Below are positions 27,587-37,900 of a stretch of 64,000 nucleotides of DNA, piece by piece. Made by a program: the position numbers and the translations under genes. Position 1 is the first letter of the stretch, and each line of letters begins with the position of its first letter. Origin of the DNA: Streptococcus oralis (GTDB taxonomy: Bacteria; Bacillota; Bacilli; Lactobacillales; Streptococcaceae); NCBI RefSeq assembly GCF_021497885.1, contig NZ_CP046523.1, positions 1,531,501 to 1,595,500 on the forward strand, read 5' to 3'. The notes under the pieces are model-generated. The model searched no databases. It worked only from the letters and a program-made list of their open reading frames with translations, and was not told the origin of the DNA.

Positions 27587-28165
27587 TTAGATAATTCTTT
27601 CCACTTTTGACTCAATCTCCAAAAAATATAAGAAATCTGAATCGTAAAAACTATCAATAAAACCCAATCCCCAATCTATTATGAAAATCAAAAATACTTC
27701 CCAACTGAAAGAACTACCTCCACTGACAAACTTTGAGAAAACTGGTAGTAGAGCTAAAAAGAGAAGAAAAATAGGAAGCATCCGCATTGTTAAAATACGT
27801 TTGACCATAGCTAACTTGCCGGCCGCGTCATTATAAATTTCAAACTCGGCATCCGATTTAATTACAGAATGAAGCTTTCTAAAGTAGGAAAAACCATTAA
27901 AGTCTGTAATATGCTCCCAGCCACAGTCTTTAAATAGTTGTAAATAGGAGGCTCTCTCTGATTTTTTCATGGGATAAAAGTCCAACTGATAAGACACCTG
28001 CTCCGGTTGGCACTTTTCAAAAGTATACTTAACCGCAACTACTAAGTTAGAGTAGCTTACTTCCTTGAATTTCCAGCCCTCAGAATGCATTTTTCTAAGA
28101 TATAAAGCCTCTCTATCATAATCCGCAATGGTAGCAATTCTATAAACAACTTTCTTTTCCATCAT
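27587..28165 (-). CDS. DUF2812-type membrane protein (paralogue)
   Basis: A 192-residue protein with RIATIADYDREALYLRKMHSEGWKFKEV and YTFEKCQPEQVSYQLDFYP, matching the paralogue downstream. Hydrophobic segments at about 130-150 and 158-178 look like membrane helices. The start overlaps the padR stop by four bases, so it is coupled to the regulator. No catalytic motif seen. Confidence 0.78.
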   Translation of the reverse strand: MMEKKVVYRIATIADYDREALYLRKMHSEGWKFKEVSYSNLVVAVKYTFEKCQPEQVSYQLDFYPMKKSERASYLQLFKDCGWEHITDFNGFSYFRKLHSVIKSDAEFEIYNDAAGKLAMVKRILTMRMLPIFLLFLALLPVFSKFVSGGSSFSWEVFLIFIIDWGLGFIDSFYDSDFLYFLEIESKVERII

Positions 28166-28482
28166 CCTTCCTCCAGACTGTTTCTATAGAGCCGTTCAAT
28201 ACGTTTCAATTCAATATCTAAGACTTTGCGTCCCAAGTCTGTAATCTGATAGATTTTCCGTTTTTCCTCTTCTCGGACAAAGGAAATCAAACCATCTTTT
28301 TCCATCTTTGACAGGGTTCCATACATGGTCCCAGGACTAATCGAAACCTGTGAATCTGTCATCTCTTTAACTTTTTGGGTAATACCATAGCCATGGTTCT
28401 CCTTTTGCAGACTGAACAGAATATAAAAACCCGTTTCCGTCATCGGAAGATAAACTCGACGAATCTTATTCGTTAATTCCAT
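28162..28482 (-). CDS. PadR-family transcriptional regulator
   Basis: A 106-residue winged-helix protein. TETGFYILFSLQKENHGYGITQKV and SPGTMYGTLSKMEKDGLI are the PadR DNA-binding signatures; a short C-terminal dimerization helix follows. PadR repressors often bind their own promoter and respond to stress or drugs. GGGAGG precedes the ATG. Inverted repeats overlap the upstream promoter. Confidence 0.9.
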   Translation of the reverse strand: MELTNKIRRVYLPMTETGFYILFSLQKENHGYGITQKVKEMTDSQVSISPGTMYGTLSKMEKDGLISFVREEEKRKIYQITDLGRKVLDIELKRIERLYRNSLEEG

Positions 28483-28505
28483 TTATAAGCACCTCCCATT
28501 TAGTT

Positions 28506-28559
28506 CGATATATCGCATTTCGTTATATAAAATATATCACACCTCGATATAAAATACAA
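28506..28559 (-). promoter_or_regulatory. padR promoter with overlapping inverted repeats
   Basis: Minus strand -35 TTGTAT (28559-28554), 17-base spacer, -10 TATATT (28536-28531). TATATC-N7-GATATA (28533-28551) covers the spacer and -10; the palindrome CGATATATCG lies just downstream (28506-28515). Both share GATATA, so they look like two copies of one operator. Confidence 0.65.
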
Positions 28560-28562
28560 TAA

Positions 28563-28588
28563 AAAAGACTGCCCTGAGGCAATCTTTC
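28563..28588 (-). terminator. Terminator after glnA
   Basis: Minus strand AAAGATTGCC pairs (one mismatch) with GGCAGTCTTT and is followed by TTTTA. It separates the glnRA operon from padR. Confidence 0.78.
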
Positions 28589-28595
28589 TTCTATA

Positions 28596-29942
28596 TTAGT
28601 AAAGGTCTAAATAATTATCAATTTCCCATTGTGAAACGAAGGTTGCATAACTTGCCCATTCAATTCGTTTAGCTTCAAGGAAGCTAGTATAGATATGTTC
28701 TCCGAGAGCCGCTCTGACAACTTCATCTTCCGTCAAAGCTTTCAAAGCGTTGTGAAGAGTTGATGGAAGATCTGTAATGCCAGCCTCCTTACGCTCTTCT
28801 GCTGTCATGATGTAGATATTTTCTTCGATAGGAGCTGGAGCTTCGATTTTGTTTTCAATACCGTGCAAACCAACTTCCAAAAGAACAGCCATAGCGATGT
28901 ATGGGTTAGCCATTGGGTCCACTGAGCGCAATTCCAAACGAGTTCCCATTCCACGTGAAGCAGGCACGCGCACAAGTGGCGAACGGTTACGACCAGCCCA
29001 AGCAATGTAAACAGGCGCTTCATAACCTGGGACCAAACGTTTGTAGGAGTTAACCGTTGGGTTCATGATGGCAGTATAGTTGTAGGCATGCTTGATCAAA
29101 CCGCCAAGGAAATGATAGGCAGTCTCTGACAATTGCATTCCTTTTGGATCATTGGGATCAAAGAAGGCATTATTCCCATCTGCATCGAACAAGGACATAT
29201 TACAGTGCATACCTGATCCGGCAATACCAAATTTTGGTTTCGCCATAAAGGTTGCGTAAAGTCCATGTTTGCGAGCAATGGTTTTAACAACGAGCTTAAA
29301 GATTTGAATCTTATCACAAGCGCGGAGCACTTCATCATACTTGAAGTCAATTTCATGCTGTCCAACCGCAACCTCGTGGTGACTTGCTTCTACTTCAAAT
29401 CCCATTTTAGTCAAAACATTAACGATTTCACGACGCGTATTGTCCGCAAGGTCAGTAGGCGCCAAATCAAAGTAGCCACCTTTGTCATTTACTTCAAGTG
29501 TTGGGTCCCCATTTTCATCCAACTTAAATAGGAAGAATTCTGGCTCTGGTCCAAGGTTGAAGGATTTGAATCCTACTTCCTCCATGTGACGAAGAGCACG
29601 CTTCAGATTCCCACGAGGGTCACCTGCAAATGGTTCACCTTCTGTTGTATAGACATCACAGATCAAACCTGCAACACTTCCGTTTTCATCTCCCCAAGGG
29701 AAGACTGTCCATGTATCCAAGTCTGGGTACAAGTACATATCTGACTCATTGATACGTACAAAACCTTCAATAGAAGATCCATCAAACATAGCTTTGTTTG
29801 ACAAGACCTTGTCTAACTGTTCATCTGTAGCAGGAATTTCGACGTTTTTCATCGTTCCCAAAATATCTGAGAACATGAGACGAATAAAGGTAACATTTTT
29901 TTCCTTGACTTCACGACGAATATCTGCAGCTGTGATTGGCAT
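28596..29942 (-). CDS. glnA: Glutamine synthetase, type I
   Basis: A 448-residue enzyme making glutamine from glutamate, ammonia and ATP. Signatures include [10 protein letters not shown], the ATP/glutamate region GPEPEFFLF, the ATP-binding K(P)-rich loop [16 protein letters not shown], and the NRSPLVRVP loop. Length is that of Gram-positive GSI-alpha enzymes, which are feedback-inhibited and not adenylylated. It is co-transcribed with glnR and repressed by GlnR through the upstream box. Confidence 0.98.
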   Translation of the reverse strand: MPITAADIRREVKEKNVTFIRLMFSDILGTMKNVEIPATDEQLDKVLSNKAMFDGSSIEGFVRINESDMYLYPDLDTWTVFPWGDENGSVAGLICDVYTTEGEPFAGDPRGNLKRALRHMEEVGFKSFNLGPEPEFFLFKLDENGDPTLEVNDKGGYFDLAPTDLADNTRREIVNVLTKMGFEVEASHHEVAVGQHEIDFKYDEVLRACDKIQIFKLVVKTIARKHGLYATFMAKPKFGIAGSGMHCNMSLFDADGNNAFFDPNDPKGMQLSETAYHFLGGLIKHAYNYTAIMNPTVNSYKRLVPGYEAPVYIAWAGRNRSPLVRVPASRGMGTRLELRSVDPMANPYIAMAVLLEVGLHGIENKIEAPAPIEENIYIMTAEERKEAGITDLPSTLHNALKALTEDEVVRAALGEHIYTSFLEAKRIEWASYATFVSQWEIDNYLDLY

Positions 29943-29978
29943 GGTTTTTCTCCTTAATATATGACTACTTGCGGTTGC

Positions 29979-30335
29979 CTAACCGCGACCAAAAGGTGAA
30001 TGTGCTGAAGCAAAGCGTCCCTGCTGGAGGAGTTCATTATGAAGTGCGCGACGCACCTCCGTTGGGCTCACCGCTTTCTTGGATTTCGCCTCACGTTCAG
30101 CATATTTTTTCTTAATGGCAGCGATGTTGAAACCTTCCGAGATATAGTCTTTGATTTCAAGTAAACGATCCATGTCATTCAAAGAATACATGCGACGGTT
30201 CCCTTCGTTTCGATCAGGCTTTATCAACTCTTGATCTTCATAATAACGAATCTGACGCGCCGATAGATCGGTCAACTTCATCACACTACCGATAGGAAAA
30301 ACAGCCATATTTCGACGAAATTCTTTTTCCTTCAT
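29979..30335 (-). CDS. glnR: GlnR, MerR-family nitrogen regulator
   Basis: A 118-residue repressor of glutamine/glutamate metabolism. FPIGSVMKLTDLSARQIRYYEDQEL is the MerR-type DNA-binding helix-turn-helix, and RNEGNRRMYSLNDMDRLLEI continues the wing. The C-terminal tail senses feedback-inhibited GlnA in relatives. A perfect GlnR box lies upstream of its promoter. GlnA follows 36 bases later. Confidence 0.96.
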   Translation of the reverse strand: MKEKEFRRNMAVFPIGSVMKLTDLSARQIRYYEDQELIKPDRNEGNRRMYSLNDMDRLLEIKDYISEGFNIAAIKKKYAEREAKSKKAVSPTEVRRALHNELLQQGRFASAHSPFGRG

Positions 30336-30358
30336 TTACAATTTCCTTCTTTCTGTCT

Positions 30359-30411
30359 ATTATAGTCTAAAAAAAGACAAACGTCAATGGATAATGTCAT
30401 AAAATATAACA
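30359..30411 (-). promoter_or_regulatory. glnRA promoter with GlnR box
   Basis: Minus strand -35 TTGACG (30387-30382), 17-base spacer, -10 TATAAT (30364-30359). Directly upstream, TGTTA-N7-TGACA (30411-30395) fits the GlnR consensus TGTNA-N7-TNACA exactly. The box is just upstream of the -35 and ends at the stop of the neighbouring gene. Confidence 0.92.
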
Positions 30412-30939
30412 TTATTTTCTTTTTTTCTCAAAAAGATTTCTGAAGCGATCAATATCATAATTTACGATTATTGCCACAAAAACACCCATAAAAGTTTCAA
30501 ATACACGAGCAAACACGTACAAAAATGTTTCTCCGCTCGGTATTGATAGGGTAATGATCAACATAGCTGCTACACCACCAATAACTCCCGCCTTGTTGTT
30601 CATAGCAACATTTGTCATAATGGTTAACATGGTGCAAATTGGCACAATCAGCAAGGTCACCCAAAAGGCTTCTTGAAATAGAGTGTTTAAGAGGAAGAAA
30701 ACAAGGGCGTAGAAACCACCAATACTGTTTCCTAGGATGCGTGATGTCCCAAAATGAACACTCTTATCAAAGCTTTCTCTCAAACTAAAGACTGCTGTCA
30801 AAGCTCCGATTTGAAGTCCCTTCCAACCAAAAAATCCAAAAATCAAGAGAACTAGAAAAACAGCAATCCCGGTTTTAAAGGTTCGTAGACCAAGCTTGAA
30901 CTGTGACTTGTCAAATTTATATTTTTTAAAATAACCCAT
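30412..30939 (-). CDS. FUSC/aromatic-acid-exporter-type membrane protein
   Basis: A 175-residue protein with about five hydrophobic segments covering residues 22-165 and a basic C-terminus (RNLFEKKRK). The pattern RTFKTGIAVFLVLLIF...SLRESFDKSVHFGTSRILGNSIGG resembles the N-terminal half of the FUSC (DUF939) family. It lacks the cytoplasmic C-terminal domain of larger members. Substrate unknown. Its stop touches the GlnR box. Confidence 0.75.
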   Translation of the reverse strand: MGYFKKYKFDKSQFKLGLRTFKTGIAVFLVLLIFGFFGWKGLQIGALTAVFSLRESFDKSVHFGTSRILGNSIGGFYALVFFLLNTLFQEAFWVTLLIVPICTMLTIMTNVAMNNKAGVIGGVAAMLIITLSIPSGETFLYVFARVFETFMGVFVAIIVNYDIDRFRNLFEKKRK

Positions 30940-31029
30940 AATCTCAACTTTCTATTTCCATTTTATCACAAATTAGTTGATTTTATGAGCCAAAATCAAT
31001 AGGAAACGTTTTTAATTCAAACAACAAGA

Positions 31030-31055
31030 AAAAGAGGAAACTAAATTCCTCTTTT
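31030..31055. terminator. Terminator after pgk
   Basis: AAAAGAGGAA pairs with TTCCTCTTTT around ACTAAA; runs of A and T flank it. It lies 20 bases past the pgk stop. Confidence 0.88.
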
Positions 31056-31076
31056 CATCGTTTCATTTAGGAAAAC

Positions 31077-32276
31077 TTATTTTTCTGTGAGTGCAGCCAA
31101 TCCTGGCAATACTTTACCTTCAAGGAGTTCCATTGAAGCACCACCACCAGTAGAGATCCATGAGAACTTGTCTGCGCGACCAAGGTTGATCGCTGCGGCA
31201 GCTGAGTCACCACCACCGATGATTGATTTCACGCCTGGTTGTTTCACGATAGCGTCCATGACACCGATTGTACCAGCTTGGAAGTCTGGGTTTTCAAATA
31301 CACCCATTGGTCCGTTCCATACAACTGTTTTGGCACCAGTCAAAGCTTCGTCAAATTTGGCGATAGATTTTGGACCGATATCCAAACCAAGGAAGCCTGG
31401 GTCTACTGCTTCACCTTCAGTATCTTTTACTTCAGTGTAGTCAGCAAATGCGTTTGCTTCTTTTGAGTCAACTGGCAAGATCAATTTGCCGTTTGCTTTT
31501 TCAAGAAGAGCTTTAGCGACATCCAATTTGTCTTCTTCTACAAGTGAGTTACCGATTTCGATACCTTGTGCTTTGTAGAATGTGTAAGTCATACCACCAC
31601 CGATAAGAACTTTATCAGCTTTTTCAAGCAAGTTTTCGATAACACCGATCTTGTCTGAAACTTTTGAACCACCAAGGATCGCTACGAATGGACGTTCTGG
31701 AGCTTCAACTGCTTCTTGGATGTAGGCAATTTCGTTTTCAAGAAGGAATCCAGCAACTGCTTTTTCAACGTTTGCTGAGATACCAACGTTTGATGCGTGT
31801 GCACGGTGAGCTGTACCGAATGCATCGTTTACGAAGATACCATCTCCAAGTGATGCCCAGTATTTACCAAGTTCAGGATCGTTTTTAGATTCTTTCTTGC
31901 CGTCAACATCTTCAAAACGAGTGTTTTCAACCAAGAGAACTTGTCCATCTTCAAGAGCGTTGATTGCTGCTTCCAATTCAGCACCACGAGTGACACCTGG
32001 AAGGAAAGCAACGTCTTGACCCAATTTAGCTGCCAAGTCAGCAGCTACAGGAGCAAGTGATTTACCAGCCTTGTCTGCTTCTTCTTTTACACGGCCAAGG
32101 TGAGAGAAGAGGATAGCACGTCCACCTTGTTCAAGGATGTACTTGATAGTTGGAAGAGCAGCAGTGATACGGTTGTCATTGGTAATCACGCCATCTTTAA
32201 CAGGTACGTTGAAGTCAACACGAACGAGAACTTTTTTCCCTTTCAATTCAACGTCTTTAACAGTCAATTTTGCCAT
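31077..32276 (-). CDS. pgk: Phosphoglycerate kinase
   Basis: A 399-residue glycolytic enzyme converting 1,3-bisphosphoglycerate and ADP to 3-phosphoglycerate and ATP. Signatures include [47 protein letters not shown] and WNGPMGVFE. Codon use is that of a highly expressed gene. An extended -10 promoter lies upstream. Confidence 0.99.
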   Translation of the reverse strand: MAKLTVKDVELKGKKVLVRVDFNVPVKDGVITNDNRITAALPTIKYILEQGGRAILFSHLGRVKEEADKAGKSLAPVAADLAAKLGQDVAFLPGVTRGAELEAAINALEDGQVLLVENTRFEDVDGKKESKNDPELGKYWASLGDGIFVNDAFGTAHRAHASNVGISANVEKAVAGFLLENEIAYIQEAVEAPERPFVAILGGSKVSDKIGVIENLLEKADKVLIGGGMTYTFYKAQGIEIGNSLVEEDKLDVAKALLEKANGKLILPVDSKEANAFADYTEVKDTEGEAVDPGFLGLDIGPKSIAKFDEALTGAKTVVWNGPMGVFENPDFQAGTIGVMDAIVKQPGVKSIIGGGDSAAAAINLGRADKFSWISTGGGASMELLEGKVLPGLAALTEK

Positions 32277-32309
32277 TAGATATGACTCCTTCTTTTTTTA
32301 TACGTGTTA

Positions 32310-32318
32310 ATTATATCA
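32310..32318 (-). promoter_or_regulatory. Extended -10 of pgk
   Basis: Minus strand TGATATAAT (32318-32310), about 35 bases before the start. The -35 is weak, as is usual with an extended -10. Confidence 0.75.
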
Positions 32319-32476
32319 CAAAATCAACAAAAGAGATAGCAAAACCCTAAACTTTTCCGGTTCTTTATTTCTGTAAAAATTGATTCATCTATCTATAAAC
32401 TTTATTTTAACAAGCTTTATTTCGATTTCTAAAAATAGTAGAAAAAGTAGAGACTATGGTAATATTTAGAATTGTA

Positions 32477-32648
32477 AGAACACTTTAAACAAACAGCAAC
32501 TTAGTTGATAAAAATGATGAAAAAATTAGAGAAAAATGAGCTGGTATTCTTTTGTTTGATGGAACAAAAGTATTTTATGTAAAAAAATATTCGGAAACCA
32601 GATATAATTTCAATAAAAACATTGAATGTAAGTGTTCTCAAATGAAAT
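32477..32648. repeat. Possible foldback element in the AT-rich gap
   Basis: The gap 32277-32714 holds the pgk promoter, this element and an extended -10 TGATAGAAT (32662-32670) for the next gene. Outer repeats AGAACACTT (32477-32485) and AAGTGTTCT (32640-32648) are perfect; inside lie CTGGT/ACCAG (32541, 32597) and a CTTTTGTT/AACAAAAG hairpin (32549-32570), roughly sharing one centre. Could be a decayed miniature element; AT-rich sequence makes chance pairing possible. Confidence 0.35.
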
Positions 32649-32714
32649 CGTAGCGTTTTTATGATAGAATAAGCTGATAAGAAATTAGATTTATATTTGA
32701 AATGGAGATACAAA

Positions 32715-33854
32715 ATGAAAAAAATGGTTCGTTCTATTATAGATTTTTTTCCTGATAAAAATCAGTGGTTTAATTTTGTAGATTACTTTTTATCATTCAA
32801 AGCAATAACATTATTAGGTTTTATCTCTGGGTTATTTACTTTAATCATTGATAATACTGATTTTCTAAACTGGGTATCGAATCTCTTTAGATATTTAAGT
32901 GAATTTAAAATTGAAAAAATATCAAACAAGCAACCTACAACTGTATCTGAATTTTTTGGACTATGGCTTATTATTTTTCTGACTGCTATAGTTATTGTTC
33001 AATTCTTTTCTTTTATTAAAAAGTGGAACGAGGTAAAAGAAAAGAATAAACTATTAGAGGAGTTGTTACAATATAGCTCAAGATTAACTCAGAATAATAC
33101 AATTCATTTGACGCACACGGATAAATCCTTTAATCAATACGAGTTTTCTAATCTTATTATTCACGACATATATAACACAACGGAAGCATTAAATAATAAC
33201 AATGAACTAACAGTTCCCTCGAATATAGATGATATAATGTTTTTATTAAAGATTTTATCAACTAAAATGATTACTATTTTTGATAAAATTTACTGCAAGG
33301 GTTTGAAAAATTTTCTTAAAAATATATTGAAAGATACTAAATTTGCAATGAAAAAATTATTAGACGATGAAATTTATATACGTCTATACTTTTATTCCTC
33401 TGATACTAGAGATAAGATGTACTCATCATTTGTTGATGACGAATTATTTTTCTCTGAGAGTAGCTTAAACCATAAAACCTGTTATGAAGTTAGCGATGAA
33501 CGATTCCAAGAAATTCAAAATCCTAAAACGAGTAAAAAGTTGAAGATTGATAAACATAGAAAAATTATCTTTAGAATTGGGAGCGATAATATAAATAATA
33601 GAGAAACGGAGTTCTATGGATTCATGGAATATGATTTTAGTAACACTTTTATAGGAGAGAAAGATTTTCTGGATAGTGACTTTATGCAAAATACAATAAA
33701 GTCACTAAGTATTGTAATTATTGAACAACTGAGTTATAATATGAGAGTTGTACGCAATAATATGACTGATATTCGTGTGCGAGCACTTAAACATAGCGAT
33801 AATCTACTTAATGAAGATTTTGATTTCTTGAAAACTATTTATGATAATTTTTAG
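32715..33854 (+). CDS. Unrecognised two-helix membrane protein
   Basis: A 379-residue protein I cannot assign. Two membrane helices (about residues 28-46 and 84-108) are separated by a short loop. A coiled stretch follows (KKWNEVKEKNKLLEELLQYS), then a large soluble part with a possible GAF-like fold (IYIRLYFYSSDTRD ... ETEFYGFMEYDF ... IKSLSIVIIEQLSYNM). ATG at 32715 is chosen: GGAG lies seven bases upstream, while the TTG at 32697 has no such site. Strongly AT-rich compared with pgk and nptA, suggesting acquired DNA. A small gene follows after 15 bases. Confidence 0.75.
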   Translation: MKKMVRSIIDFFPDKNQWFNFVDYFLSFKAITLLGFISGLFTLIIDNTDFLNWVSNLFRYLSEFKIEKISNKQPTTVSEFFGLWLIIFLTAIVIVQFFSFIKKWNEVKEKNKLLEELLQYSSRLTQNNTIHLTHTDKSFNQYEFSNLIIHDIYNTTEALNNNNELTVPSNIDDIMFLLKILSTKMITIFDKIYCKGLKNFLKNILKDTKFAMKKLLDDEIYIRLYFYSSDTRDKMYSSFVDDELFFSESSLNHKTCYEVSDERFQEIQNPKTSKKLKIDKHRKIIFRIGSDNINNRETEFYGFMEYDFSNTFIGEKDFLDSDFMQNTIKSLSIVIIEQLSYNMRVVRNNMTDIRVRALKHSDNLLNEDFDFLKTIYDNF

Positions 33855-33869
33855 AAAAGAGGAATAGAC

Positions 33870-34100
33870 ATGTCTAAAACACAAGCCCTAAATACTACTC
33901 AAACTCATGATAAATTATTAAATGATAACAAGGAGTTAATAAGAATAATCGGAACTGCCCTTTATCCAGCAATTAAACAACTGGAATTATTACAAGAAGC
34001 TCGGGAAGAAATTAGAACTATGAAATCAGAAGAAAGAACTTCATATAAGCTCAAAGTTCAAGAAAAGGCAATCGCCTGGGAGAAAAGTTTAATTAAGTAG
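33870..34100 (+). CDS. Small helical protein paired with the membrane protein
   Basis: A 76-residue, charged, almost wholly helical protein without signal or membrane segment. The stretch QLELLQEAREEIRTMKSEERT suggests a coiled coil. AGAGGAATAGAC precedes the ATG. It follows the unrecognised membrane protein in the same unit and is closed by its own terminator, so the two are probably a functional pair. No family recognised. Confidence 0.7.
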   Translation: MSKTQALNTTQTHDKLLNDNKELIRIIGTALYPAIKQLELLQEAREEIRTMKSEERTSYKLKVQEKAIAWEKSLIK

Positions 34101-34116
34101 GAATCGCTAACTTCTC

Positions 34117-34139
34117 AGACTCACAAAAAATGTGGGTCT
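34117..34139 (+). terminator. Terminator after the two-gene cassette
   Basis: AGACTCACA pairs with TGTGGGTCT (one G-U) around AAAAA, followed by TTTTCTTTT. Confidence 0.85.
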
Positions 34140-34182
34140 TTTCTTTTATTTCAACATTCTTCTAAAGATATAGTCACCCTGC

Positions 34183-34314
34183 TATAATAGTAAAGAAAGG
34201 AGACATTTTGATAAATCATCACAAGAACAAATTAGAAAATATCAAAACCATAAATCTCCTTTAGTGAACGATAATTGAATATATGAAAAAGACGGCTCAC
34301 TTGAACCGTCTTTT
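34183..34314 (+). ncRNA. Promoter-to-terminator transcript without a normal gene
   Basis: An extended -10 TGCTATAAT (34180-34188) is followed by AAAGGAG (34196-34202) and an 18-codon frame from TTG at 34208 ending TAG. Then comes a strong terminator AAAAGACGG/CCGTCTTTT (34287-34314). About 120 bases would be transcribed. It could be a small RNA, a leader peptide, or the two ends of a deleted gene. Confidence 0.4.
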
Positions 34315-34893
34315 AACTCGCTTATAAGATGCATGAACTCAGATTATTTTAGAGTGCTGAGTGTCAAGCTGTCTTTCATAGCATTTTTAGCTCACGTAAT
34401 CGTGAGCTCTTTCTTTCTCCAAAATTCTTGTTAAACCGAAACTATCTCTGCTACAATGGCAAGTGTCATACTATCTATAATAGATATTCTCCTATGTCAT
34501 TTTCTATAAAGAAATAAATCTCTGTGATTCGTAAATAAAACCATAAAAATATTACTATATCTAAATAATATTTTAACTAGATTATACAATTTACATTATT
34601 AATCGTCAATAAATCTTGTGATAAAGTTTTATTATAATTAATGAATTCAAAGTCTTTCATAACTTTTTCTAAAGCAAGATGGGAAAATCTAAAGGTACTA
34701 TTAGACGATTTTTTATCCTTGAATTGTCAAATTAAGTGCACAATTTTACTGAAATTCCATGGTATCAAATAAACTGATTAAAGTGCAGAGATATGATCAA
34801 ACTAAATTTGGAGGTTATGTTACTGAAAAACACTTTATGATGGCTTACAAGCTATTCAGTCTCAATTCAGAAAACATTGGGATGAAAGGGTGC
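34315..34893. other. Gene-poor AT-rich stretch before endoD
   Basis: No gene I can support. There is a hairpin AGCTCACG/CGTGAGCT (34389-34408) followed by a CT-rich run, a promoter-like TTGTTA-18-TACAAT around 34431-34460, and a short frame at 34760-34930 without recognisable similarity. It probably holds remnants of deleted or degraded genes. Confidence 0.4.
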
Positions 34894-34925
34894 AAAAAGC
34901 AACAACTATTTTTAGCTGTTGCTTC
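34894..34925 (-). terminator. Terminator of endoD
   Basis: Minus strand AAGCAACA pairs with TGTTGCTT around a 13-base loop, followed by TTTTTGC, 48 bases past the endoD stop. Confidence 0.85.
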
Positions 34926-34972
34926 TTGAAACGATTTCTTTCTAATCTCAGCTTAGGAAATACTATCTATCC

Positions 34973-37900
34973 TTAATCTTCTCTCTTTTTCAAAGCTACA
35001 AGTCCATAACCACTCATCACTCCGAGGAGTCCCAGAGCTACTAGACTGGCATCTGTTTCAACACCAGTATTTGGAAGTTGATTTGTTGCTTTTTCAACTT
35101 TTATCGACGCTGCTAAAGACGCTTGGTCTGTTGTTTGTGAGTTTAGCTCTTCTTTTGTTCCAACTTCTGTGATTTCTGGGATAGCTTCCTTGAGAACTTC
35201 AGTTGAACGAAGGGTGCGTTTGCCCTGAGCATCAACTTCTACAAAGCGACGAACTTGACCTTCAACGCCTGCTTGAACTAGCTGGCGTTTGCCTTTGAGA
35301 AGGGCTGCATTTGGTCGCTCTTGACGGTCGAAGGCAACTGAAACTTCTTCAACTTCCAGTTTCGGAGTTACTAGAACTAAATCTTTCACACCTTCTGCTG
35401 GTTGGTTGCTGGATAGAACTTTTGTACCAACTTCGGTAATCTCTGGAAGAACTTCCTTGAGAACTTCAGTTGAAAGAAGAGTGCGTTTGCCTTGGACATC
35501 TACTTCTACTAGACGACGAATTTGACCTTCTTCTCCTTTTTGGACAAGTTGACGTTGACCTTTAAGAAGGTTTGCATTTGGTCGCTCTTGACGTTCAAAG
35601 GCTGTTGTTTCAGTTTCCACAACTAGTTCAGGCAATGCCTCTACTGTTGGGGCCACTTCATTAGGATCCATGCTGCCAACGTGGTGACTTTCTTCTGCAG
35701 GAGCTAGTTTCTTGTTCAGCTTTTCTTTCATTTCCGCAAAAGCTTGTGGAGTTGGCATTTGTGAAGATAATAAAGCTTCTGCTTGGGCAATCAAGTCAGC
35801 TTGAGAATCTTTTTCACGGAGGGATTCGAGCAAACCTTCCAATTCTTCTCTAGCAGTTTGATAACGTTGATTGCCATCCAAGTCTGCACCTGCTTGTTTT
35901 AATTCATTCAAGGCTTTGTTGACTTCTTCTTGACTGGCATCATGGTTTTCAGCAACTGCCTTGGCAGCATTTAGTTTTTCTACTAGCGCAGCTTGTTTTT
36001 CTTCGTTTGAGAAAGTATAAGCAACTGTCGACTGACGGCCTTGGGCAGCAGTGATTTCTTGTTTGAGGTATTCATCATTAACTGCAACCTTTGGAGAAAC
36101 CAAGACATCGAACTCAGCTGTATGACCTTTGTAATGTAGGGTCAAGGTCTGGCGTCCAGTCTTTTGAGAATCGTAGCCCGTAATTTCAACACCTTGATCA
36201 GTAAAACCGTGAGTCTCTTCTGTCTCGTCATCATAGAGAACTCCGAAGCGACCTTCTGCAAGATCCAGTTGATCCCCTACTAGATAGTCTGTTTTTGGTT
36301 TCTGAGTAATGTACAAACCTGCTACTTCTTTTGGTTTTCTTTCATCTTGACCAGTCACTTGGACTTTTAGATCACCTGAAACTGGTAAACCAAGGTATTG
36401 AAGTGTTAGGTTTTGTTCCCCTTTTTGATGAGCGTCGTACCCAGATACCGTCACACCTGAGTGAGTAAGGTTAATCAGCTCGTCGGCTTGTCCCCCTTCG
36501 TATTGAACGCGGAGTGTTCCGCCTCTGAGGTCCAGTTTTTCTCCCTCTTTATAAACCGTCTTCTTAGGTCCTTTTTCAAGACTAACTGCAGCAATTTTTC
36601 TTTCATCCTGTGGAATCGCTACAGCCAAGGTGTTACTGATTTCTTTTCCAGGTAGTTGAGTACGGTAGTAGAGGAGATTTGGTTGTTTGTCAAAGGCTAA
36701 TGGTGCTGTTGCCAGATCGCCACCAGTTTCAGACTTCAATGTTGCAATCGGTGTTTGTGAATTCGCTTTGTCGTAAACGGTGATGGTTGCACCTGCTGGA
36801 ACATCAGAGAAGCCTAGTTGAACTTGATGGTTTCCAAGTGAACGAGCAGCTACCTTAGCCATTGGAATATTTTGACTTTCTGTGTCCAAGGTTTCGTACA
36901 TCTTCCAGTTGTAGATACGAATGGCCTTCCAAGGTGTTCCGTTATCAGATGTAATGACATGCAAACGCCAGTCTTGAGCGGTGATTGGTTTGTCAAGAGT
37001 GATATCTGTAACGTGCGCTTTATTGCCACGAACTTCCTTGGCTAGTTTCCACTCGCCATCTGTATCCTTGTAGTAAAGATCAAAGTCCTTGGTGTTCATC
37101 AGACCATCGTTAACAGACTCACCACCAGCTCCCGCATGATCCATTACCCATCTGACAACACGACGTGGTTGGGTCAAACGAATATCGACACTACCGCTCA
37201 ATTGTCCTGAAGACCACTTGTCTGATAGACTTGTAATCGTACCGTTCAACATGCCTTCGATGCCTTCACCGCCTTCAGTATTTGGGAAGGTGCTACCAAT
37301 AACCGTTGCACCTGGAACAATATTTTCAGCCAAGGGTCTTGGGAGAGTTGTATCCTGAACCGTCATGCCCCAGTTGAATGACGCAGTTGCAGCTTCTGAA
37401 CGGAGTCCATTTTTACCAACTGCAACGACTTTCAATTCTTGCGTTGTACCAGTCGCATTAGCAGAGCGGCTAACTTTTGGCAAGTAGATGGTTGAAGCAG
37501 ATGAACCTGTCAACAAACGCCAGTTGTCACCGTCTTTTTCGTAGACTTCATAGAAATCTGCATCTTGGTTACCCGTAAATTGAACAACTGCTTCAGCTTC
37601 TTGGGCATTCTTAAGAGATTGCTTCACCACAGAGAGACCTGTAGGTGATTGCGGTGCTTGGTCATTGTCTGAAATTGTTAATTGACCTAGGTTGAACTGA
37701 TAATTCTTTACAGCACCTTTATGTTCGAAGAAGAGTTTAACTGCATAGATGGTTTTTCCTGCTAGTGAGCTAAGATCAATTTCTTCATTTGTCCAGTTGT
37801 CAGAAAGAGTCAGTTCTTTCCATGCATCTGCATCCTCAAATTTATAGTCTGGAGTCGTAGAAAAGGCCATAAAAACTTTCGACCCTTTTCCTCCCTTGTG

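Noticed and set aside
34760..34930. Short frame before endoD considered as a transposase remnant
   Set aside because: About 56 codons, no recognisable transposase motif, no terminal repeats seen; overlaps the endoD terminator.
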